Assembly (NCBI GenBank): GCA_944385035.1
Contig: CALWVV010000005.1
Coordinates: forward strand, 101,188 to 165,187
Length of the DNA: 64,000 nucleotides
Direction: 5' to 3'
Origin: an uncultured Oscillospiraceae bacterium
GTDB taxonomy: Bacteria > Bacillota > Clostridia > Oscillospirales > Oscillospiraceae
Position numbers and translations under genes: made by a program. This document shows, piece after piece, positions 17,917 through 25,076 of the stretch; the stretch's first letter is position 1; each line of letters begins with the position of its first letter. The notes under the pieces were generated by a model. That model was not told where the DNA came from and did not search any database. It saw only the letters and a program-made list of their open reading frames with translations.

Positions 17917-18501
17917 ATGGCGTTGGAGGAACAGGTGTACAGTGTGCTGCTGGTTTCGGCCTCTGAGCGGTTTAACACCGCCATGAAAGAGATGCTGATG
18001 CAGCTGCCCTTTGACCCCGTATGTGTGGCTGGCAGCATCAATGCCGCCGAACGCATGACAGCGGAGCGAAGCTTTGACTGCATTTTGGTCAATTCTCCCC
18101 TGCCCGACGACCCAGGCCTGCGGTTTTCCGTAAACAGCTGCGCCAACCGGGAGACGGTGGTGCTGATGCTGGTGCGCAGCGAGCTGCACGACCAGGTCCA
18201 CGACCGGGTGGCGAAACAGGGCGTATTTACCCTGGCAAAGCCCTCGCCCAGAGGGGCAGTGCTCCAGGCGCTGAGTTGGCTGATCAGCGCACGGGAGCGG
18301 CTGAGAAAGGTCAGTGACAAAATCCAGCCCCTGGAGAAGCGCATGGAGGAAATTCAGCTGGTCAACCGGGCGAAGTGGCTGCTGATCAGCCAACTGAACA
18401 TGAGCGAGCCGGATGCCCACCACTACATTGAGCGACAGGCCATGAACCGGTGCCTGCCCAAAGGAAAAGTGGCCCAGGAGATCATTTCACTCTATTCCTG
18501 A
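17917..18501 (+). CDS. ANTAR-domain response regulator (NitR-like antiterminator)
   Basis: A protein of 194 residues: a receiver-like N-terminal domain (VYSVLLVSASERF to about residue 110), a coiled-coil linker (RERLRKVSDKIQPLEKRMEEIQ) and a C-terminal ANTAR RNA-binding domain (VNRAKWLLISQLNMSEPDAH to the end). The phosphoacceptor position reads CILVNSPLPDD, Asn where Asp is expected, so it is probably not phosphorylated normally. ANTAR proteins bind paired hexaloop hairpins to prevent termination. It lies 42 bases after glnA and is likely co-expressed. The terminator in the asnB leader is a plausible target, though no consensus hexaloop pair was found. Confidence 0.85.
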   Translation: MALEEQVYSVLLVSASERFNTAMKEMLMQLPFDPVCVAGSINAAERMTAERSFDCILVNSPLPDDPGLRFSVNSCANRETVVLMLVRSELHDQVHDRVAKQGVFTLAKPSPRGAVLQALSWLISARERLRKVSDKIQPLEKRMEEIQLVNRAKWLLISQLNMSEPDAHHYIERQAMNRCLPKGKVAQEIISLYS

Positions 18502-18507
18502 CCTCAG

Positions 18508-18550
18508 AAAACGAGGGGAGGACCGAATGGGTCCTCCCCTCGTTGGTTTT
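18508..18550. terminator. Bidirectional terminator
   Basis: The long stem AACGAGGGGAGGACC/GGTCCTCCCCTCGTT lies between the convergent ANTAR and CoA-transferase genes and is flanked by A and T runs. Confidence 0.85.
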
Positions 18551-18560
18551 GGAAAGAATG

Positions 18561-19889
18561 TCAGCCCAGCTTCATCTCGTCCCGAGCGTACCGCTCCAGC
18601 TCTTCCCGGAAATCGGGGTGGGCAATGGAGGCCATGGCCTGGGCCCGCTGGCGCAGAGACAGGCCGGACAGGCACACCACACCGTACTCGGTGGCCACAT
18701 ACTGGACCATGGTCCGGGGGGCAGAAACTACGCTGCCGCCGGAAATGACAGGGACGATGTTGGACTTGCGCACGCCCTCCTTGGTCATCCGGGAGGAGTT
18801 GAGGCAAATGAATCCCTTTCCGCCCGGAGAGCGGTAGGCTCCCTCCAGAAAGTCCATCTGGCCGCCGATGCCGGAAAGCTGCCGGTACCCGGCGCTCTCC
18901 CCGTTCTCCTGGCCCATCAGGTCCAGCTGTACCCCGCCGTTGATGCTGATGACATTGGACATGGAGCCGATGCGCTGGGGGCAGTGGACATAGTCCAGAT
19001 CGCCGGGGTGGAAGAGGCCGGGATTGTCCTGAAGCCAGTCGTAAAGTTTTTGGGAGCCCATGGCCAGGTTCCAGGTGCTCAGGCCCCGGTCCAATTCCTT
19101 GCGGGCGTTGGTGAGCTTTCCCGCTTCATACATGGCCAGGTAGGCGTCGCTGATGGTGCCCGTGTGGCAGCCCAGGTCCTTCCGGTCGGACTGGGCCAGC
19201 AGGTTGGCCACAGTGAAGGGGACACCTCCGACCCCCAGGGACAGCGCCGCCCCGTCGGGGATCTCATCTACCACCCGTCTGGCGATGGCCATATCGGTGG
19301 GGGAGGGGTCTTTGTAGCTGCGCACCGGCAGGGGCTCGTGAACTCCCTCCACAATATAGTCCGCCTCGGACAGGTGGACCCGGTGGGAGCCGTTTACCCC
19401 CTGGAGGGTGGGGGAGTGCTCGTTGATTTCAAAAATGACCGTACGGGCGTGCTCAAAGATCACACGCCAGGTGTAGTTGGAAATGCCAAGGCCACAGTAG
19501 CCCTCGGCATCCGGGCGGGAGACGGGGACAAAGGCCACGTCGGTACGGATCTGCCCCCGGTAGAGGGTGGGCAGCATCCGAAGGGCTACGGGGAGAAACT
19601 CCACCAGCCCGCGGGACTGGAGCTTGCGCTCATAGTCGCCGATGTGCCAGCTATAGTAGTGGAAGCTCTCCTGTTCTGGGTCACACTCCACCGCCTCGAT
19701 GCGGGGACGGATCACCAGACCACCCCGGATCTTTACGTCCTTCAGCCGGCCCTTCTGCCGGGCAAGAGCCTGGTCCAGCAGCTCCGGGAACCCGGCCCCA
19801 AAGCCATAGTCGATCCAGTCGCCCGACTGGACGGCCCGCTCCACTGCCTGGTCGGGGGTGAGAAATTTCTGCATGTAGTGTTGGTTCAT
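18561..19889 (-). CDS. Butyryl-CoA:acetate/4-hydroxybutyrate CoA-transferase family protein with altered active site
   Basis: A protein of 442 residues of the acetyl-CoA hydrolase/transferase family. Its N-terminus (FLTPDQAVERAVQSGDWIDYG) and the SGIGGQMDFLEGAY and NIAHPDFRE motifs place it with butyryl-CoA:acetate and 4-hydroxybutyrate CoA-transferases, used in the last step of butyrate formation. The catalytic Glu normally found in an H(T/S)E motif is replaced: the sequence reads CHTGTISDAY. It may be a non-canonical or inactive paralogue. The start at 19889 follows TTAGGAGGCGTCCCC. Confidence 0.85.
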   Translation of the reverse strand: MNQHYMQKFLTPDQAVERAVQSGDWIDYGFGAGFPELLDQALARQKGRLKDVKIRGGLVIRPRIEAVECDPEQESFHYYSWHIGDYERKLQSRGLVEFLPVALRMLPTLYRGQIRTDVAFVPVSRPDAEGYCGLGISNYTWRVIFEHARTVIFEINEHSPTLQGVNGSHRVHLSEADYIVEGVHEPLPVRSYKDPSPTDMAIARRVVDEIPDGAALSLGVGGVPFTVANLLAQSDRKDLGCHTGTISDAYLAMYEAGKLTNARKELDRGLSTWNLAMGSQKLYDWLQDNPGLFHPGDLDYVHCPQRIGSMSNVISINGGVQLDLMGQENGESAGYRQLSGIGGQMDFLEGAYRSPGGKGFICLNSSRMTKEGVRKSNIVPVISGGSVVSAPRTMVQYVATEYGVVCLSGLSLRQRAQAMASIAHPDFREELERYARDEMKLG

Positions 19890-19953
19890 GGGGACGCCTC
19901 CTAAATGGGAAATGGATGGGGACAGACTGTGTGAGAAAAAGCGTATTTTTATC

Positions 19954-19982
19954 ATTATACCGCTGATTGGACCATGGCGCAA
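19954..19982 (-). promoter_or_regulatory. Candidate CoA-transferase promoter
   Basis: On the minus strand TATAAT (19959-19954) lies 17 bases after a weak TTGCGC (19982-19977). Confidence 0.45.
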
Positions 19983-20164
19983 AGAAAAAATAAATTCAAA
20001 TCCAAAGGTTCCGAACCGAAAGGAGGCTATTTACGAAATAACCCATCTCATGTATCATGGAATGGTACGTACGACAAGGGCGGCATCGCGCTGGACCGTG
20101 TGACGGAAAAGCTGAGCCGGCGTCACCGCATCCGCCATAAGGGAAGACAGGAGAGGATGACACA

Positions 20165-20983
20165 ATGAGACAGAATCTGCACACCCATACCACCTTTTGT
20201 GACGGAAAAAATACTGCGGAGGAGATGATTCTGGCTGCCCTGGAGCAGGGAATGGATTCCCTGGGCTTTTCCGGCCATTCCCCTCTAGCGGGAGAGTGCT
20301 GGGCTATGGAAGTGGCGAATGTGCCGCGCTACCGCCGGCAGATCCTGGCCCTGCGGGAACAATATGCCGGAAGGCTGGATGTTTTTCTGGGACTGGAGCA
20401 GGATATTCTCTCTCCGCTGCCGGAGGAACCCTACGACTACCTCATCGGTTCGGTCCACATGCTGGAGCGGGAGGGAGAGAGGCTTAGTGTGGATGAGAGT
20501 CCGGAGACCTTCCGCCGGGGTACGGAGCAGTGGTTTGGGGGAGATCCTCTGGCCTTTGCGGAGGCTTATTACCGGCAGGTGGGAAGGGTGGCAGAGAAAA
20601 CCGGCTGTCAGATTGTAGGACATTTTGATTTGATATGTAAGTTTAATGAGGGAAATTGCCTCTTTGACACCGGGCACCCCCGCTACCGCGCGGCGGCTCT
20701 GGGGGCCCTGGAGCGGCTGAAGGGACAGAAGGTCATGTTGGAGATCAACACCGGGGCCATATCTCGGGGATACCGCACCGCACCCTACCCGGAGACCTGG
20801 ATTTTAAAGCGGGCCAGGGAGCTGGGCCTGCCCATCTGCATCACCAGCGATGCCCACAGTGTCCGGCATTTACGGTACGCGTTTGACCAGGCGGCTGCGT
20901 TGGCGCGAAGCTGCGGCTATCAGGAGGCCATGTATCTCACTTCGGCGGGATTTTTGCCTGGTCCGCTGCCGGATGAGGTATAA
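20165..20983 (+). CDS. hisK: Histidinol-phosphatase, PHP family
   Basis: A protein of 272 residues with all PHP metal-binding motifs in order: LHTHTTFCDG, FSGHSPL, GSVHML, GHFDL, LEINTG and ITSDAHS. The HisK-type enzyme removes phosphate from L-histidinol phosphate, the penultimate step of histidine synthesis. It stands alone and no other his gene is near, as is common in Firmicutes. The start at 20165 follows GAGAGGATGACACA. Confidence 0.88.
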   Translation: MRQNLHTHTTFCDGKNTAEEMILAALEQGMDSLGFSGHSPLAGECWAMEVANVPRYRRQILALREQYAGRLDVFLGLEQDILSPLPEEPYDYLIGSVHMLEREGERLSVDESPETFRRGTEQWFGGDPLAFAEAYYRQVGRVAEKTGCQIVGHFDLICKFNEGNCLFDTGHPRYRAAALGALERLKGQKVMLEINTGAISRGYRTAPYPETWILKRARELGLPICITSDAHSVRHLRYAFDQAAALARSCGYQEAMYLTSAGFLPGPLPDEV

Positions 20984-20984
20984 C

Positions 20985-21016
20985 AAAGAGGGAGCCCCTA
21001 TGGGGCTCCCTCTTTC
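20985..21016. terminator. Bidirectional terminator
   Basis: AAAGAGGGAGCCCC/GGGGCTCCCTCTTT lies between convergent genes. Confidence 0.85.
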
Positions 21017-21030
21017 TGCGCCGAAAGGAG

Positions 21031-21807
21031 CTAGGCCGGGCACTGGCGGCCGGTGTGGTCAATGGTATATTCCCCGGAGAGGATCATCTGGGAGATGGGC
21101 ACAAAGGTATATCCCTCCTGAAGCAGGCACTGGATGATATCGGGCAGGGCCTCGGGGGTGTGGAGGGCGGCATTGTGAAAGAGAACGATGGAGCCGGGCT
21201 GCACCTTGCTGGTCACCCGCTTGGTGATCTCCCCGGCGGAAATATCTTTCCAGTCCAGGCTGTCCACGTCCCACTGGATGGGTTCCATACCAATGGAGCG
21301 CACCGCGTTGATGGAGCAGTCGTCATAGTCCCCGTAGGGCAGGCGGACCAGGGTGGGACGCACGCCAGTGACCGCTTCGATCTTGTCGTTGCAGGCGTTC
21401 AGGTCGTCCACCACCTCTTGGGCGGAGAGCTGGGGGTAGTGGGCGTGGGTGTTGGAGTGGTTCATGACCTCGTGGCCGGCGTCAAAAAGAGCCTTCACAG
21501 ATTCCGGGTATTTGTCCACCCACTCCCCCACCACAAAGAAGGTGGCGGGTACCTGGTACTGGCCCAGAATGTCAATGAGCTGCTGGGTGTCCTCATTGCC
21601 CCAGGCGGCGTCAAAAGAGATGGAAACCAATTTTTGCTCCCGCTGGACACAGTAGATGGGCAGCTGCCGGGTGGTGGCGGAGGCCCCCACGGCGGCGGGA
21701 TAATTGACCACGTAGAACATCAGACACGCCGCGCACAGACAGGCTGCTCCGGTCCACCAGGCCTTTTTGACACAGAAAAAACGGATGCCTTTTTTCAATC
21801 GGAACAT
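21031..21807 (-). CDS. Polysaccharide deacetylase, PdaB-like
   Basis: A protein of 258 residues with one N-terminal membrane anchor (around residues 14-38) and an external NodB domain. Motifs: SISFDAAWGNEDT (catalytic/metal Asp), NHSNTHAHY (metal His pair), LVRLPYGDYDD and IVLFHNAA. FDxxWGN is typical of PdaB-type sporulation deacetylases acting on peptidoglycan or related N-acetylated glycans. The start at 21807 (MFRLKKG) follows GGGAGTTGCTAGCC. Confidence 0.85.
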   Translation of the reverse strand: MFRLKKGIRFFCVKKAWWTGAACLCAACLMFYVVNYPAAVGASATTRQLPIYCVQREQKLVSISFDAAWGNEDTQQLIDILGQYQVPATFFVVGEWVDKYPESVKALFDAGHEVMNHSNTHAHYPQLSAQEVVDDLNACNDKIEAVTGVRPTLVRLPYGDYDDCSINAVRSIGMEPIQWDVDSLDWKDISAGEITKRVTSKVQPGSIVLFHNAALHTPEALPDIIQCLLQEGYTFVPISQMILSGEYTIDHTGRQCPA

Positions 21808-21937
21808 GGCTAGCAACTCCCGTTATGTAAGATATTCCATCTATATGTGCCGCCGGACGGGAACATACGGAGATTTTTCGATCATTTAATCCGATCGGGG
21901 CAGAAAAAAACGGCATGGAAAGCTTCCATTGTTTGCC

Positions 21938-21966
21938 TTGACAAACAAGATGTTTGGAGCTATAAC
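21938..21966 (+). promoter_or_regulatory. nrdD promoter
   Basis: TTGACA at 21938-21943, a 17-base spacer and TATAAC at 21961-21966. Confidence 0.7.
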
Positions 21967-22010
21967 TATATATAGTCACACATGAAAAAATACGACACAA
22001 GATATTGCAG
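21963..22010 (+). promoter_or_regulatory. Pair of NrdR boxes
   Basis: The first box ACTATATATAGT (21965-21976) is a perfect palindrome overlapping the -10. The second, ACACAAGATATTGCAG (21995-22010), matches the NrdR consensus less well. Centre-to-centre distance is 32 bases, about three helical turns, as in known NrdR-controlled promoters. Confidence 0.65.
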
Positions 22011-22045
22011 TTTTCTGCGAGGTGTAGTCGAGAAGGGGTAGCGGC

Positions 22046-24322
22046 ATGAAACAGATCCGTAAGAGAAATGGGGAATTGGTTCCCTTTGATGAATCCAAGA
22101 TCTATAACGCCATTTATGCGGCCAACAAGGCGGTCAAGGACGAGCCTATGGTCAGCATTGACTTTGAGTACCTGACCAAAAAGGTGTGCGCCGCCATTCC
22201 CGACGATGACTGCACTGTGGAGCGGGTACAAGATATTGTAGAGTCTATGCTGATCCGCTATGATTATGAGAAGACCGCAAAGGCATATATCCTCTACCGG
22301 GCGGAGCATGCCAAGATCCGCGAGGCAGAGTCTGACCTTATGCACATCTACAATGAGCTGACTTATTCCGAGTCTAAGGATGCGGATCTGAAGCGGGAGA
22401 ACGCCAATATTGACGGTGACACCGCCATGGGCACCATGCTGAAGTATGGCTCCGAAGGTGCGAAGTACTATGTGGACAACTATATCCTTCCAAAGGACAT
22501 TGCCAAGGCCCACATCAACGGAGACATCCACATCCACGACAAGGACTTTTACATGCTCACCGAGACCTGCTGCCAGATCGACCTCATCAAGCTGTTTGAA
22601 AACGGCTTTTGCACCGGGCATGGCTATCTGCGTACCCCCCAGTCCATTATGAGCTACGCTTCCCTGGCCTGTATTGCCATTCAGGCCAACCAGAATGAGA
22701 TGCACGGCGGACAGAGCGTGCCCAACTTCGACTATGCCATGGCTCCAGGTGTGGCCAAGACCTTTGTCAAGGAGTACTTTGATGCTCTGGCCCAGATCAT
22801 CGCCCTGAAGCAGGGACTTCCCTATGATGAGGCGGTGGACATGGCCAAGAAGATCGCCAAAGAGGTTCCCAACCCCACCATCAGCAACGCCGCCAACTAT
22901 GCCCAGGAGCTGGAGAAGTGGTATGATGAGGCGCTGGATCACTACGGGGCGGACAAGGAGGTCCTGCTCTCCGGCCACAAGAATGCCGCCAAGACCGCCT
23001 ACATCAAAACCGACAAGGCCACCTATCAGGCCATGGAGGCACTGGTCCACAACCTGAACACCATGAATTCCCGTGCGGGGGCGCAGGTGCCCTTCAGCTC
23101 GGTGAACTACGGCACCGACACCTCCGCCGAGGGGCGGATGGTGGTGCGCAATCTCCTGCTGGCCACCGACGCGGGCATGGGCAACGGCGAGACGCCTATT
23201 TTCCCGGTGCAGATCTTCAAGGTCAAGGAGGGGCTCAACTACAATTCCGGTGACCCCAACTATGACTTGTTTAAGCTGGCTATCCGCACCAGTGCCAAGC
23301 GCCTGTTCCCCAACTTCAGCTTTATCGACGCCCCCTTTAACCTCCCCTTCTATAAGTCCGGTGATTACAACACCGAGGTGGCCTATATGGGCTGCCGGAC
23401 CCGTGTGATGGCCAACCACCATGACCCCTCCAAGGCAGTCACCTGCGGCCGGGGCAACCTGAGCTTTACCTCCATCAACCTGCCCCGCCTGGGCATTGAG
23501 GCCCACCGGGACCTGGAGGTCTTTTACAAGAAGCTGGATGAGATGATGGAGCTGGTTTCCCGGCAGCTGCTCCACCGCTTTAAGATCCAGTGCTCCAAAA
23601 AGGGAAAAAATTATCCCTTCCTCATGGGACAAGGAGTCTGGATCGATTCGGACAAAATCGGGCCCGAGGACAGTGTGGCTGAGGTTCTGAAGCACGGGAC
23701 GCTGAGCATTGGCTTCATCGGCCTGGCTGAGACCCTGAAAACCCTTACCGGCAAGCACCACGGCGAGAGCGAGGCCTCCCGGAAGCTGGGACTGGAGATC
23801 ATCACCCACATGCGGGAGTTCTGCGACAAAAAGTCCGAGGAGACAGGACTGAACTTTACCCTCCTGGCGACCCCCGCCGAGGGCCTGAGCGGCCGGTTTG
23901 TCCGCATTGATAAGAAGAAGTACGGCATCATCCCTGGGGTCACGGATCGGGACTACTACACCAATTCCTTCCACGTGCCCGTCTACTACCCCATCAGCGC
24001 CTTTGCCAAGATCGAGATCGAGGCCCCCTACCACGCGTTGACCAACGCCGGTCACATCAGCTATGTGGAGCTGGATGGGGATACCTGCAAGAATCCCCAG
24101 GCCTTTGAGGAGATTATCCGCTGCATGAAGGAAAACGGCATTGGCTATGGCTCAGTGAACCACCCGGTAGACCGGGATCCGGTGTGCGGCTATACCGGCG
24201 TCATCGATGACGTGTGCCCCCGGTGCGGACGGCGGGCGGGAGAGCCTGTGAGCATTGAACGGCTCAATGAGCTGAGAAAGAAATATCCTAATATGCCGGT
24301 CCCCTGCGACTGCAACCACTAA
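22046..24322 (+). CDS. nrdD: Anaerobic ribonucleoside-triphosphate reductase (class III)
   Basis: A protein of 758 residues. An N-terminal ATP-cone (KQIRKRNGELVPFDESKIYNAI to about residue 90) gives allosteric control. It is followed by the ten-stranded catalytic barrel and, near the C-terminus, the glycyl-radical segment PVCGYTGVIDD. A zinc site of two Cys pairs follows (CPRCG near 732 and PVPCDC at the end). It reduces NTPs to dNTPs without oxygen after activation by NrdG. The start at 22046 is preceded by GAGAAGGGGTAGCGGC. A NrdR box pair controls its promoter. Confidence 0.97.
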   Translation: MKQIRKRNGELVPFDESKIYNAIYAANKAVKDEPMVSIDFEYLTKKVCAAIPDDDCTVERVQDIVESMLIRYDYEKTAKAYILYRAEHAKIREAESDLMHIYNELTYSESKDADLKRENANIDGDTAMGTMLKYGSEGAKYYVDNYILPKDIAKAHINGDIHIHDKDFYMLTETCCQIDLIKLFENGFCTGHGYLRTPQSIMSYASLACIAIQANQNEMHGGQSVPNFDYAMAPGVAKTFVKEYFDALAQIIALKQGLPYDEAVDMAKKIAKEVPNPTISNAANYAQELEKWYDEALDHYGADKEVLLSGHKNAAKTAYIKTDKATYQAMEALVHNLNTMNSRAGAQVPFSSVNYGTDTSAEGRMVVRNLLLATDAGMGNGETPIFPVQIFKVKEGLNYNSGDPNYDLFKLAIRTSAKRLFPNFSFIDAPFNLPFYKSGDYNTEVAYMGCRTRVMANHHDPSKAVTCGRGNLSFTSINLPRLGIEAHRDLEVFYKKLDEMMELVSRQLLHRFKIQCSKKGKNYPFLMGQGVWIDSDKIGPEDSVAEVLKHGTLSIGFIGLAETLKTLTGKHHGESEASRKLGLEIITHMREFCDKKSEETGLNFTLLATPAEGLSGRFVRIDKKKYGIIPGVTDRDYYTNSFHVPVYYPISAFAKIEIEAPYHALTNAGHISYVELDGDTCKNPQAFEEIIRCMKENGIGYGSVNHPVDRDPVCGYTGVIDDVCPRCGRRAGEPVSIERLNELRKKYPNMPVPCDCNH

Positions 24323-24341
24323 GGAAAAGGAGAAATGAGCG

Positions 24342-24521
24342 ATGAATACACAAGTGAAGAACATCAACGGAAAAGTGGGCGAAGGTATGGACTTTGAGCG
24401 CATCCGCCGGATCACTGGCTATCTGGTGGGTACACTGGACCGTTTTAACGATGCCAAGCGCGCCGAGGTGGAGGACCGTGTGAAGCACGGACTGAGCAAA
24501 AATGGCACCCTTACCCACTGA
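24342..24521 (+). CDS. Small NrdD-associated protein between nrdD and nrdG
   Basis: A 59-residue frame starting MNTQVKNINGKVGEGM and containing RITGYLVGTLDRFNDAKRAE, which resembles the C-terminal tail segments of some NrdD proteins (a GYLVGT-x-DRFN-x-AKRAE-type motif). AAGGAAAAGGAGAAATGAGCG precedes it. It ends 20 bases inside nrdG, indicating translational coupling. It could be a detached NrdD tail supplied in trans or an accessory peptide for activation. Function not established. Confidence 0.7.
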   Translation: MNTQVKNINGKVGEGMDFERIRRITGYLVGTLDRFNDAKRAEVEDRVKHGLSKNGTLTH

Positions 24522-25026
24522 CAGACTGCGTCTTTGCGGCACGGAGCCGGAGTCCATCGTGGATGGCCCCGGCTTCCGCTTTGTGGTGTTTACCCAGGGC
24601 TGCCCCCACCACTGCCCCGGCTGCCATAACCCCCAGTCCCACCCCTTTGAGGGAGGCTATGAGGTGAGTGTGGATGAGCTTTTCCAGGCGGTGAAAGAGA
24701 ACCCCCATCTGGCGGGGGTGACCTTCTCCGGTGGAGAGCCCTTCTGCCAGCCGGGGGCCCTGGCGGAGCTGGGCCGGCGGGTTAAGGCCCTGGGCAAAAC
24801 GGTGATGACCTATACCGGCTACACCCTGGAACAGCTGCAGGGAATGGAGGACCCCCAGGTGAAGGAGCTGCTGGAAGTGTCCGACGTTCTGGTGGACGGC
24901 CGGTATGAGGAGAGCTTGCGGGACCTGACCCTTCTCTTCCGGGGCAGCGAGAACCAGCGGGTCATCGACCTGAACAAGACCCGTGAAGCGGGAGAAATCA
25001 TATTGCTTGATCTGGAATATCTTTAA
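24502..25026 (+). CDS. nrdG: Anaerobic ribonucleotide reductase-activating protein
   Basis: A radical SAM protein of 174 residues. The CxxxCxxC cluster motif is GCPHHCPGCHN (about residues 32-42), and GVTFSGGEP binds SAM. It installs the glycyl radical on NrdD. DGPGFRFVVFTQGC is the usual N-terminal signature. It is the last gene of the nrd operon and is followed by a strong terminator. Confidence 0.96.
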   Translation: MAPLPTDRLRLCGTEPESIVDGPGFRFVVFTQGCPHHCPGCHNPQSHPFEGGYEVSVDELFQAVKENPHLAGVTFSGGEPFCQPGALAELGRRVKALGKTVMTYTGYTLEQLQGMEDPQVKELLEVSDVLVDGRYEESLRDLTLLFRGSENQRVIDLNKTREAGEIILLDLEYL

Positions 25027-25066
25027 AAAATGCCCCCGGAACCAACTTGGTTCCGGGGGCATTTTT
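25025..25066. terminator. Bidirectional terminator between nrdG and glgP
   Basis: AAAATGCCCCCGGAACC/GGTTCCGGGGGCATTTTT lies between convergent genes. Confidence 0.9.
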
Positions 25067-25076
25067 ATGGCAGAAC

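Noticed and set aside
19890-20164. Two short plus-strand frames upstream of hisK
   Set aside because: Low-complexity basic products without homology. The interval contains the CoA-transferase promoter and the hisK ribosome site.
21611-24055. Very long minus-strand open frame (814 codons) opposite nrdD
   Set aside because: Shadow of a GC-rich gene. No recognisable domain, and nrdD on the plus strand is complete with all motifs.
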